From IMG/VR virus record IMGVR_UViG_3300028378_000026, positions 1 through 26,212 of that record: a stretch of DNA of 26,212 nucleotides. One strand, written 5' to 3'. This document shows, piece after piece, positions 8,051-16,285 of this stretch; position 1 is the first letter of the stretch, and each line of letters opens with the position of its first letter. The DNA is from a virus. The notes under the pieces were generated by a model. It saw only the letters and a list, made by a program, of their open reading frames with translations, had not been told where the DNA came from and did no database searches. A program made the translations under genes and the position numbers.

Positions 8051-9593
8051 ATATAATGAATATATTGATAAAAAAAGTAAATTTGTTACTAGAGAAGATT
8101 GGTTAATAAAATACAATAAACCATTATATAATTTAATTACTAAAATATATAGTAATGATATACCATTTAAAGAGAAAGTATATCAATTTAGATTTAAATT
8201 AAAGAAAACTCCTATATGTAAACAAAAAAATTGTAATGAAAATGTTAAATTTTTGTCATATACTTCAGGATATAGAAATTATTGCTCAATAAAGTGTCAC
8301 TCTAATTGTGATAAAATAAAATCAAATAGAAAAAAAACTAATCAAAAAAAATATGGATTTGACCATCCGATGAAATCTAAAAAAGTACAAGATAAATTAA
8401 AATTATTTTTTAATGAAAAATATGGTGTAGATAATCCATTTCAATCAGATAATATCAAATTAAAAATAAAAAAAACTAATGAAAAGAAATATGGATTTGA
8501 CAATCCTAATAAGAACAAATTAATTAGAGGAAAAATAGAAAAGACTAATTTAATTAAATATGGACATAAAACCACTCTTTTAAATAATGTTGTAAATAAT
8601 AAAATAAAAGAATCAAAGCTTAAAGCATATCTTTTAAAATGGTGTAAATTTTTAGGAATAACTATTGATAATATTACTGTTGATGGTGAAAATTTAATAA
8701 TAAAGAATCTTTGTGAAATACATGGGGAATTTGTAATTGATAAGAAGATATTATACTCAAGAATATTTTATGATAATAAAAATTATCTTTGTACTGGATG
8801 TAATCCAGTTAATAAATTCAACTCGTTTGGTCAATTAGAAATGAGAGATTATATAATAGATTTAGGTTTCAATATTGAAGAAAATAATAGAAAGGTACTT
8901 AATGGTAAAGAAATTGATATATTAATTAAAGAAAAAAATATTGGTATTGAATATAATGGACTTTATCATCATTCAGATTTATTTAAAGCTGATGATTATC
9001 ATTTCACAAAAACTAATCTAGCTGTAGATAAGAATATTGATCTAATACACATATTTGAAGATGAATGGCAGAATAAAAAAGAAACTGTAAAGTCATTAAT
9101 AAAAAGTAAATTAAATATATTTGATGTTAATATTAATGCAAATGAATGTAATATTCGAAAAGTAAATAATAATTTTAGCCTTGATTTTTTTAAAGAAAAC
9201 AATTTAGAATTTTTAGAAAAACCAGAATTATTATTAGGTTTATATTATAATAGTGAATTAGTTTTAATGATGAATATGAAAAAGACTTCAAGTGAGAATG
9301 AATATGAATTAGATGGATTTTGTATTAAAAATAATTATAATATTATCGGTGGTGCTAGTAAGTTATTTAGATATTTCTTAAAATTTCATAAACCAAAAAA
9401 AATAATATCATATTTGAATAGAAGATATGATAATGGTAAGACTTTTGATATATTAGGGTTCACTAAGAAGAAAATAGTTAAACCTAACTATGAGTATATT
9501 GTAAACAAAAAAAGAGAAAATAAATCTAAATTTTTAAATCATGATTATCCAAAAATATATGATTCAGGTAAAATAATGTATGTTTATGAATAA
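8043..9593 (+). CDS. Free-standing homing endonuclease, EDxHD/Vsr-like fold
   Basis: This ~516-residue protein is a mobile endonuclease gene between replication genes. It has an N-terminal zinc-finger-like set (Cys59, 64, 81, 85), then four KYG-centred repeats (KYGFDHP, KYGVDNP, KYGFDNP, KYGH at about 103, 127, 149, 172) common in such nucleases. A second Cys pair (YLCTGC) precedes the catalytic region, where E290-I-D292 and H310-S-D312 frame GIEYNGLYHH. This matches the EDxHD/very-short-patch-repair-like PD-(D/E)XK family, including phage homing enzymes. The C-terminal ~180 residues (IGGASKLFRYFL, SYLNRRYDNG) resemble the GNAT-like domain often fused to them. The only in-frame start upstream is TTG at 8043, overlapping the helicase. 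An ATG at 8056 is out of frame and is followed by seven A's. Confidence 0.82.
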   Translation: MNKYNEYIDKKSKFVTREDWLIKYNKPLYNLITKIYSNDIPFKEKVYQFRFKLKKTPICKQKNCNENVKFLSYTSGYRNYCSIKCHSNCDKIKSNRKKTNQKKYGFDHPMKSKKVQDKLKLFFNEKYGVDNPFQSDNIKLKIKKTNEKKYGFDNPNKNKLIRGKIEKTNLIKYGHKTTLLNNVVNNKIKESKLKAYLLKWCKFLGITIDNITVDGENLIIKNLCEIHGEFVIDKKILYSRIFYDNKNYLCTGCNPVNKFNSFGQLEMRDYIIDLGFNIEENNRKVLNGKEIDILIKEKNIGIEYNGLYHHSDLFKADDYHFTKTNLAVDKNIDLIHIFEDEWQNKKETVKSLIKSKLNIFDVNINANECNIRKVNNNFSLDFFKENNLEFLEKPELLLGLYYNSELVLMMNMKKTSSENEYELDGFCIKNNYNIIGGASKLFRYFLKFHKPKKIISYLNRRYDNGKTFDILGFTKKKIVKPNYEYIVNKKRENKSKFLNHDYPKIYDSGKIMYVYE

Positions 9594-9918
9594 ATTGTTT
9601 GAGAGTGAAACTAATCCATTGACTAGTATTTTATTGGCTGCAATGATGGAAGATGGTGAAAAACTTTTAGATGAGGAAAATATTATATATCTTTATCAGG
9701 AAATATATGATGTAGACTATCTTGATTTTGACATTGAAAGTGATAAGGAAATTGATTTCATTCAAATAAAAGCTAAAAATATAATAACTGCACTATGGTT
9801 TTGTGGTATATTTCCTAATGATAATGAAGGGATATTAGATAAGGGAAAATATAGATACTTGGGCAAGGAATACTCGTTTAACAAAAGAACAAAAAAATTG
9901 AAAGTGAAAACTCTTTAA
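9580..9918 (+). CDS. Small acidic hypothetical protein
   Basis: This protein of about 112 residues overlaps the end of the homing endonuclease gene and lies 9 bases before the DNA polymerase gene. Two ATGs (9580 and 9586) are possible. It is acidic (DEEN, DVDYLDFDIESDKE) with a hydrophobic helix-like centre (AKNIITALWFCGIF) and a basic tail (KRTKKLKVK). There is no known motif. The position suggests a small replication accessory factor. Because the endonuclease gene seems to have inserted directly upstream, the native start could have been altered. Confidence 0.6.
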   Translation: MFMNKLFESETNPLTSILLAAMMEDGEKLLDEENIIYLYQEIYDVDYLDFDIESDKEIDFIQIKAKNIITALWFCGIFPNDNEGILDKGKYRYLGKEYSFNKRTKKLKVKTL

Positions 9919-9927
9919 TTAATTAAT

Positions 9928-12900
9928 ATGGATAACAAAAAAATAATTAATGAAATTAAGAATTTTCTTGATGGTAGCAATAATGATCTAAAATACTTGG
10001 TTCATGTTGAAACCGACAGAAAAAATAATAAAGCAACATGTTTTATTGAAGAACCAGACCAAGAACCTAAAACTATCGAGGTTAAGTATACACCATTCTT
10101 ATATGTAAAGGATTTGAAAGCTCATAATCGTGCATTATATAATGGAGATAATGAGTATGCTAAGAGAATGATGCTAAAATACGGTATCTCAATGAAAAGG
10201 ATGAAAACTGGTAAGCATCCAAGACTTGAAAATGGTTATCCATATAAAGTTACTAGTAATGAATCTTATGACTCAATAATTCAATACTTCAAAGAAGGTG
10301 GTATTGATATCTATGCAGTTGCTCGTGACATACAAGGTAATCCAATAAGAGATAAGAATGATAAATTAGTGTATTTGAATCGTGATCTATTCTTTAACGT
10401 TTCACCAGAAGAACAATTCTTTATTTCTACTGGTGCTAGATTATTTAAAGGAATTGAAGAGTATAGTGATTTAAATCGAATGACTTACGATATTGAGACT
10501 AGAGGTTTAAGACCTGAGATTGCTAGAATATTTGCCATTGGTATTAAAGATACTAAAGGACTTAACATCGTACTAGAAACAAAAAATCCTGATAGTGATG
10601 AGGAAGAACGTAAGTTAATTATTGACTTTTTTAATCTGATTGTTTTGAAGAGACCTGCCGTTATTGTAGGACATAACTCAGAAGAATTTGATTTTGTTTA
10701 TATACTAAAAAGAGCAGAAATATTAGGTATTGACTTAAAAGAATTACAAACCACACTAAGTCCCACTAAAGTAATTCAAAAGAAAAGAGGTACTGTGAAA
10801 TTTGGTAACAGTACTGAGAATTACAGAAAAACGATCATGTGGGGTGTGAACATTCTTGATACTTTACATGCAGCTAAGAAAACTGCTGCAGTGAATACCG
10901 AAATTAAGAAAACAGGTCTAAAGTATATATGTAAGTTTGAGGGTATTGCTAAACCTAATCGTATGTATATCGATGGTAGTGATGGTGGTATCGGTAAAAT
11001 GTGGGATGATAATAAACTTCATATCATTAACACTGCTGATAATGCATATAAGATAATACCTGATGAATTCCAAGGGGTTGGTGAGGATTTTCTTTTATTA
11101 CAACAGAAGAAACAATCACTTACCGATGAAAAGTATAGGGCGTTTAGAAAGCATCTTTTAGATAACAATCCTGAATTTGTTAAATGGCTTAGAACTGAGA
11201 CACCTAAATTATTGAAAAAAAATAATGAAGGTCAAGTAGTTTTCATTGATGGTAAGAATATTCTACGTCAATACTTATTAGATGACTTATGGGAAACAGA
11301 ACAAGTTGATAATCTGTACAATCAATCTTCGTTCTTACTTGGTAAATTAGTGCCAACTACATATGGTCGTGTAGCGACTATGGGTAACGCTGCCATATGG
11401 AATCTTTTAATGACAACATGGAGCTATGAAAACGATTTGGCAATACCACATGCCGATGAGAGAGAACAGTTCTCAGGAGGGCTTACACGTTGTTATAAGA
11501 AGGGGTGGACTAAACGTGTTGCGAAGATTGACTTTGCATCGCTATATCCAATGCTTCAACTATGGCTTGACATCTTCCCAATGTTTGATGTTACAGGTGT
11601 AATTAAGAAAATGCTTATGTATATGACTACAACTCGTAACATATATAAGAAGCTTGCTAGTGGTAAACCATTGAAAGATGAAGAGGTTGAGTTATTGAAA
11701 GAAATTGATCACGATACATATGAGAAATTTACTTCGGGCATTGAGTTTACTAAAGCAGAACGTGCCATGTATAAAGTTAAGCAGTTACCAATTAAGATTC
11801 TAAATAACTCACTATTCGGTGCATTAGGGTCTGCATTCTCATTTAACTGGTCAGATAATATTTGTGCTGCTAGAATTACCTGTAGTGGTCGTTTGTCATT
11901 AAGACAAGCAATTAGCTGGTTTAAGGACTTTGGCTTAGAGCCGTTGCTTGCAGTAACAGATGGTGTTAACTTTGGTATACCTGACTCCACAACCATTAGG
12001 ATCACAGAAGAGGGTGATATTATTTATGATCAACCAGAAGGTACAATTGAAGAAATGTGGACATATGGTGGAGAAGTAGGTCTAGGTGCTATCATTGAAA
12101 AATTCAATGACGAACAAATGAAGTCTGACTTCATGAGTGTAGATAATGATGGTGAATTTAAAGCATGTCTTAATTTATCACGTATTAACTATGCATTATT
12201 AACCGAAGATGATAAAATTAAATTGACAGGTAATACTATTAAAAGTAAAACTATGTCAGAATATATCGAAGACTTTGTGGATAATGGTATGCGTATGATC
12301 TTAGAAGGTCGTGGTGTTGATTTCGTCAACTACTACCATGATTATGCTGAGAAGATTTTTTATAAACAGATACCACTTAAGAAAATTGCTTCTAAGTCTA
12401 AGTTTAAAATGACTATCAAAGATTATTTAAATCGTGGTACTGATAAGAATGGTAGACAAAAGGCTAAACAAGCACATATGGAATTGGTTATTGCTGATCG
12501 TGAGAAAACAGCTAGAGAAGTCTTTAAAGAAAGATATAATGAAATCATTGACTACAATATTAACTTACTAAAAACCAAAGATAAGTCTAAAGAGGAAGGT
12601 GAGATTACTGATAATACTAAAAAGAAAATTGAAGATATTAAATCTAAGGAAGTAGATAATTTTTCTATTGAAGAAGTATTCGATTTAGCTGATGCATTCT
12701 TACCACCACCACCTGAATTAGACTCTATGGTTTACTATGTGAATAATGGTACTCGTAAATCTCATGGTGATGTTAAGACTGAGAAAATTAAAGATGAAAA
12801 TAAAAAGGTAATTGATGAAAAGATTACTATTAATGCAAATTTAATAAAAACTGAAGATTTAGAAGACAATCCTGACTTGATCGGTGACTATAATGTTGAC

Positions 12901-13707
12901 AAATACTTGGATGCATTTAATAAACGTGCTGAGGTACTACTTGATGGTTTTGATGAAGAAATTAGAGAGGATATTTTAGTGTCGATTAAGCGATCTAAAG
13001 TTCCTGATGCATCAGGTAAAAAAGTTGAAAAAGTAGAATTAGTTAAAAACGAATTTACATCTAGTGATTTGCAACTTAAAAACTTTAACCATGATAAGTA
13101 TGAGCCATCTATGTACTTGGAGGAAAAAGAGTTAGAATTTTGGAATAGAACTGGTTATGATCCAAAATACATTTGGGATGGTTTTAGTGAAAATCCTAAT
13201 GACTTGACACCTCAAATCTATCAATATACTCTTAATTATTTAAGTGATAAGATGGAGAAAGTAGGTAAACCTAGACTAAAATCTATTAATGATGAGATAG
13301 TGAAGGATGATTATGTTCTTATTAAAAACTTTAATAATTATTCTATTGGGTATCATAATGGTGATTATATCGAAATCATAAATCCTAATGTTCAAAACAT
13401 TCCAGAATCTCCCGAAGAGAAAAAGATAAGAATTGAAAGAGAGAAATACGAAGAAGAAATACTTGAAAAGCTAAAAGAAGGTGAGGATGTTACAATTAGT
13501 GATGAACTTAGAGAGAAGTTGATGGAAAGAGATATGATAAACGAACTCTTCATGGAATTTAAAAATGAGTATGGGCTTGATCTATCAATATCTAAAAAAC
13601 AACTCTTTGATACAGAACCTAAAGCTGAGTTAGCATTTAATGATTTCGTTGAAGCTAGAAAACCACAAGAACCTAGTCAAGAATATATGTTTTATGAAAG
13701 TGATTAA
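9928..13707 (+). CDS. Family B DNA polymerase with 3'-5' exonuclease
   Basis: This 1259-residue replicative polymerase is much larger than T4 gp43 (898). Exonuclease motif I is DIET (188-191) and motif II is GHNSEEFD (248-255). Polymerase motif A is DFASLYP (535-541), motif B is KILNNSLFG (623-631) and motif C is AVTDGVNFG, with the conserved metal-binding Asp at 678. The usual DTDS is therefore VTDG here: the first Asp is Val676, while the second, catalytically essential in RB69, is kept. Residues about 330-500, between the exonuclease and motif A, form a long insertion-like stretch. The C-terminal ~400 residues contain Lys/Glu-rich coil-like segments and end in an aromatic tail (QEYMFYESD), which might be a clamp-binding peptide. 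There is no Shine-Dalgarno, and the gene is probably cotranscribed with the upstream genes. Confidence 0.93.
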   Translation: MDNKKIINEIKNFLDGSNNDLKYLVHVETDRKNNKATCFIEEPDQEPKTIEVKYTPFLYVKDLKAHNRALYNGDNEYAKRMMLKYGISMKRMKTGKHPRLENGYPYKVTSNESYDSIIQYFKEGGIDIYAVARDIQGNPIRDKNDKLVYLNRDLFFNVSPEEQFFISTGARLFKGIEEYSDLNRMTYDIETRGLRPEIARIFAIGIKDTKGLNIVLETKNPDSDEEERKLIIDFFNLIVLKRPAVIVGHNSEEFDFVYILKRAEILGIDLKELQTTLSPTKVIQKKRGTVKFGNSTENYRKTIMWGVNILDTLHAAKKTAAVNTEIKKTGLKYICKFEGIAKPNRMYIDGSDGGIGKMWDDNKLHIINTADNAYKIIPDEFQGVGEDFLLLQQKKQSLTDEKYRAFRKHLLDNNPEFVKWLRTETPKLLKKNNEGQVVFIDGKNILRQYLLDDLWETEQVDNLYNQSSFLLGKLVPTTYGRVATMGNAAIWNLLMTTWSYENDLAIPHADEREQFSGGLTRCYKKGWTKRVAKIDFASLYPMLQLWLDIFPMFDVTGVIKKMLMYMTTTRNIYKKLASGKPLKDEEVELLKEIDHDTYEKFTSGIEFTKAERAMYKVKQLPIKILNNSLFGALGSAFSFNWSDNICAARITCSGRLSLRQAISWFKDFGLEPLLAVTDGVNFGIPDSTTIRITEEGDIIYDQPEGTIEEMWTYGGEVGLGAIIEKFNDEQMKSDFMSVDNDGEFKACLNLSRINYALLTEDDKIKLTGNTIKSKTMSEYIEDFVDNGMRMILEGRGVDFVNYYHDYAEKIFYKQIPLKKIASKSKFKMTIKDYLNRGTDKNGRQKAKQAHMELVIADREKTAREVFKERYNEIIDYNINLLKTKDKSKEEGEITDNTKKKIEDIKSKEVDNFSIEEVFDLADAFLPPPPELDSMVYYVNNGTRKSHGDVKTEKIKDENKKVIDEKITINANLIKTEDLEDNPDLIGDYNVDKYLDAFNKRAEVLLDGFDEEIREDILVSIKRSKVPDASGKKVEKVELVKNEFTSSDLQLKNFNHDKYEPSMYLEEKELEFWNRTGYDPKYIWDGFSENPNDLTPQIYQYTLNYLSDKMEKVGKPRLKSINDEIVKDDYVLIKNFNNYSIGYHNGDYIEIINPNVQNIPESPEEKKIRIEREKYEEEILEKLKEGEDVTISDELREKLMERDMINELFMEFKNEYGLDLSISKKQLFDTEPKAELAFNDFVEARKPQEPSQEYMFYESD

Positions 13708-13721
13708 TATGTGAACTTCTC

Positions 13722-13730
13722 GTATTTATA
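13722..13730 (+). promoter_or_regulatory. GTATTTATA box, copy 2
   Basis: Exact 9-mer in the 36-base gap between the polymerase stop and the ATG at 13744, with 13 bases between box and ATG. It marks the boundary between the replication genes and the probable late block, which fits a late-promoter role. Confidence 0.55.
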
Positions 13731-13743
13731 ATAAACTGTAAAT

Positions 13744-14340
13744 ATGAGAAAGAAGGATATAAACGAAATCATAGACGGTGACGACAATTTAATAGGCACT
13801 GAAACAACACCATCTACTGGTGCTAATAAAGAAACTATGGCAAATAATACTACAGATTATAATGCCAAAGTACATGGTCAGAATTTCAAAAACGATTTTT
13901 TAGGGAGATTTGGGTTCTTCGGTTTCGAATCAGAAGAAGATATCAAAGATGTAAAAGAAAAAATAGCCAAGATGATGTATGGTAAGTACCTGCAAAGTCT
14001 TGACTATTATCATTCTAATCCTGATAAATTAAAGTCTGATTATGAATTACATCTAAGTGGTGGTAATATTGATTTTTCAGGTAATATGAAAGATGTTGAT
14101 CATGAATGGGCTGATGCTATAATGAAAGTTGTTAAGCCACATATGAAAGATCAAATCGATGAGGGTCATGTATCCGAAGAAAAAATTCTTGACAAAGACA
14201 GAAAAAAAAAGAAAGATGCACTAAAGAAAGAAAAAGATGATGATCATGAGTTGAATTATAAAGCAAAAAGAGTTGCAGATTTAATTGATAAACTACCTGA
14301 AAAAGATAAAAAGAAGATTAAAGCAATACTTGAGCAATAA
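13744..14340 (+). CDS. Charged hypothetical protein (probable late/virion-associated)
   Basis: This 198-residue protein has no recognised family. The N-terminal ~45 residues are polar and probably disordered. The middle (FLGRFGFFGFESEEDIKDVKEKIAKMMYGKYLQSL) is a compact aromatic/helical segment, and the C-terminus is a Lys/Asp/Glu-rich helix (KDRKKKKDALKKEKDDDHE) ending in a hydrophobic-charged helix. It is preceded by a GTATTTATA box and its stop overlaps the ATG of the Nudix gene (TAATG), so the two are probably cotranslated late in infection. It may be a capsid or head-assembly component, but no motif proves this. Confidence 0.65.
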   Translation: MRKKDINEIIDGDDNLIGTETTPSTGANKETMANNTTDYNAKVHGQNFKNDFLGRFGFFGFESEEDIKDVKEKIAKMMYGKYLQSLDYYHSNPDKLKSDYELHLSGGNIDFSGNMKDVDHEWADAIMKVVKPHMKDQIDEGHVSEEKILDKDRKKKKDALKKEKDDDHELNYKAKRVADLIDKLPEKDKKKIKAILEQ

Positions 14341-15119
14341 TGAATTCTGAACTTTACGATAATGAATACCAAATACCAGATCAGATTCTTAATGCAATAA
14401 GAATGAAACTTTACAGCTCTTCGGATGCTGAGGGGATTAAACGTGCTAAGAATTTAATCAAATCAGGTAAATGCACATATCAGAATCTTAAGAGATTAAA
14501 GAACTTCTTTGATAATTTCAATCCAAGTACCGAATCTATTGAACAATTTGAACTTGCTGGTGGTGCACAAATGCGTAATTTTGTTAATACTACTTTACAA
14601 AGAGAGCGTAATAAAGTTGAACATGGTCAGAAAGTTAGACAAGATATTGATGTTGATCTAAATGATCCAGATGTAAAAGCACAAGATGGCACTGTCAATC
14701 TTAGAGAGCAAGAGGAAGAACCTAAATATAAGAATGCATTAGCTATCATATTCAATGTAGATAATGAGATACTTATCTTGAAGAGATCACCATATGAAGA
14801 ACAATGGATGCCAAATAAGTTTGGCTTAGTCGGTGGTGGTATCGAAGAAGGAGAGACTGCCGAAGAAGCAATGAGAAGAGAAGTCATAGAAGAGACTGGT
14901 CTTCAGTTAGATATAGTTCTAGATAAGGGTTGTGTACAAACAAATCCTGATAGTAAAGAATATTTATTTCTTACATTATATACAGGTAATAATGATGATG
15001 TGAAGTTAAATAAGGAACATACTGATTATGTGTGGAGTAATTTTCATTCATTAAAACATCATGATTGTGTACCTAATCTGGAAGAATATGTGAAGCTTGC
15101 TGTAGAAAAGTATGATTGA
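14340..15119 (+). CDS. Nudix hydrolase with unusual N-terminal domain
   Basis: This 259-residue protein has a complete Nudix box at 166-188 (GGIEEGE, then REVIEETGL), matching Gx5Ex7REUxEExGU with all catalytic Glu present. Nudix enzymes hydrolyse nucleoside diphosphates linked to another group, such as ADP-ribose, NADH, capped RNA or oxidised dNTPs; the substrate cannot be read here. The fold begins near residue 130 (KNALAIIFNVDNEILILKRS). The ~125 residues before it are extra: a helical segment with KRAKNLIKSGKCTYQNLKRL and an AGGAQMRNFVN stretch, which may target the enzyme to the virion or a partner. The gene is coupled to the one before it and sits in the GTATTTATA-driven block, so late expression is likely, unlike housekeeping Nudix enzymes. 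Confidence 0.88.
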   Translation: MNSELYDNEYQIPDQILNAIRMKLYSSSDAEGIKRAKNLIKSGKCTYQNLKRLKNFFDNFNPSTESIEQFELAGGAQMRNFVNTTLQRERNKVEHGQKVRQDIDVDLNDPDVKAQDGTVNLREQEEEPKYKNALAIIFNVDNEILILKRSPYEEQWMPNKFGLVGGGIEEGETAEEAMRREVIEETGLQLDIVLDKGCVQTNPDSKEYLFLTLYTGNNDDVKLNKEHTDYVWSNFHSLKHHDCVPNLEEYVKLAVEKYD

Positions 15120-15121
15120 AA

Positions 15122-15130
15122 GTATTTATA
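15122..15130 (+). promoter_or_regulatory. GTATTTATA box, copy 3
   Basis: Exact 9-mer directly after the Nudix stop codon and 32 bases before the ATG at 15163. It is followed by TTTATAAATC, so the region is locally palindromic and AT-rich. Confidence 0.5.
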
Positions 15131-15162
15131 TTTATAAATCATATTAATTAAAATACAACAAA

Positions 15163-15402
15163 ATGAGTAGATTATTAGAAAATTCAGACGAATACAGACA
15201 GAGAAATAAAGCTAGAAATACCTTTACTTCTGAAGATGATTATAACACAGGACATCCAAATGCTCTAAGTGATGGAGATGAAAGAGGTAGAGGTCAACAA
15301 CAAAATCAAGTTGGAACAGCCACCGACATTAGAAAGCGTGAAGAATTAGCAACCAAAAGCATGTTCAATAAAAACAATCCGTACAACATCAACAATGCTT
15401 AA
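15163..15402 (+). CDS. Small polar hypothetical protein
   Basis: This 79-residue protein is nearly all polar (Arg, Asn, Gln, Asp, Gly), with blocks such as SDGDERGRGQQQNQVG and TDIRKREELATKSMFNKNNPYN, and has no hydrophobic core. It is probably disordered, or folds only on binding a partner. It lies behind a GTATTTATA box and overlaps the WYL-like gene by 8 bases, so the two are translationally linked. A small virion or assembly protein is plausible, but the function is unknown. The start is supported by the A-rich leader AAATACAACAAAATG. Confidence 0.7.
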   Translation: MSRLLENSDEYRQRNKARNTFTSEDDYNTGHPNALSDGDERGRGQQQNQVGTATDIRKREELATKSMFNKNNPYNINNA

Positions 15403-16228
15403 AGAAAATAAATTAATACGTGATAAGATCAAAGATTTTAGATTGCTAACAGAATCAATAAGCAGAGATGTTATTATTGATGCTGTGAACAATAGACATG
15501 TGTTAAAAATTTATTATGCTGGTGATGAAACAATCAATAGAGGTTGGAGAACTATAGAACCTTATGCTGTAGGTGCTCATAAAGATAGTGATAACATAGT
15601 AATAAGAGCATGGCAACAAGCAGGTGCTACTGATAGTGGTAGAGCACCGAATAAAAAAAATGAAGGACTACCGGGTTGGAGATTATTTAGACTTGATGGA
15701 ATAACTTCTGCATATGATTTTCCTAACAAGAAATTTGCAAAAAATGGTGTTAGAGATGGCTACAGAAAAGACGGTGAGGATAAATACATGAAAAGTGTTA
15801 TTGCTGCAGTTGTAGCTGGCAGTGATAATATGGCTGTCGATCTACAAGGTATTAGTTCATATACCGAACCTGATGTTATAAAAACTAAACTATCTAAGTT
15901 TGATCCACAAGGTGAGAAATTTAAAAACTTTTATGATGCTTCTGAAAACCAAGAAGAAGTTATTAAGAGAAGAGTCAATGATTTTTACACTATGATTAGG
16001 CAGAATAATAAAACTCCATCAAATTATTTGGTTACAAATAAAAATGGTAAATTTTGGTATACTAAAAAAACAAACAAAAATAAATTTCAACCTGACGAAA
16101 TAGTTGGCGACCTTAATATTTTATTCCGTAAATATTTTGAACCTAATCAATTTAAAGTCAATCAACAATTTATCGATAAAACAAGAAAAGGGTATGAAGA
16201 TAAGATGAAAAAATCAACTAAAGTATAA
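15395..16228 (+). CDS. WYL-like domain protein
   Basis: This 277-residue protein has a WYL-like domain at about residues 25-105: VIIDAVNNRHVLKIYY, RTIEPYAVGAH, NIVIRAWQQ and WRLFRLDGITS follow the order of conserved blocks in WYL domains (IEPY and FRLDxI are diagnostic). WYL domains bind ligands or nucleic acid and usually sit behind an HTH in regulators. No HTH is visible here. Instead, a charged C-terminal region of ~170 residues follows, with NKNGKFWYTKKTNKNKFQP and a helical end. The gene overlaps its upstream neighbour by 8 bases and lies in a probable late block, arguing for a virion-delivered or late-acting modulator rather than an ordinary repressor. Confidence is good for the fold and low for the role. 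Confidence 0.72.
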   Translation: MLKENKLIRDKIKDFRLLTESISRDVIIDAVNNRHVLKIYYAGDETINRGWRTIEPYAVGAHKDSDNIVIRAWQQAGATDSGRAPNKKNEGLPGWRLFRLDGITSAYDFPNKKFAKNGVRDGYRKDGEDKYMKSVIAAVVAGSDNMAVDLQGISSYTEPDVIKTKLSKFDPQGEKFKNFYDASENQEEVIKRRVNDFYTMIRQNNKTPSNYLVTNKNGKFWYTKKTNKNKFQPDEIVGDLNILFRKYFEPNQFKVNQQFIDKTRKGYEDKMKKSTKV

Positions 16229-16245
16229 TTTTTTTAGTTTTTTCA

Positions 16246-16254
16246 GTATTTATA
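16246..16254 (+). promoter_or_regulatory. GTATTTATA box, copy 4
   Basis: Exact 9-mer in the 57-base AT-rich gap after the WYL-like gene, 31 bases before the ATG at 16286. It is preceded by a T-rich tract. Confidence 0.55.
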
Positions 16255-16285
16255 AAAAATAATAAAATTTTATAAGAAATTTGAG

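Noticed and set aside
8043-9593. Transposase or IS-element transposition protein as an alternative for the endonuclease gene
   Set aside because: No terminal inverted repeats or target duplication flank it, and the KYG repeats and E-D/H-D motifs fit a homing endonuclease.
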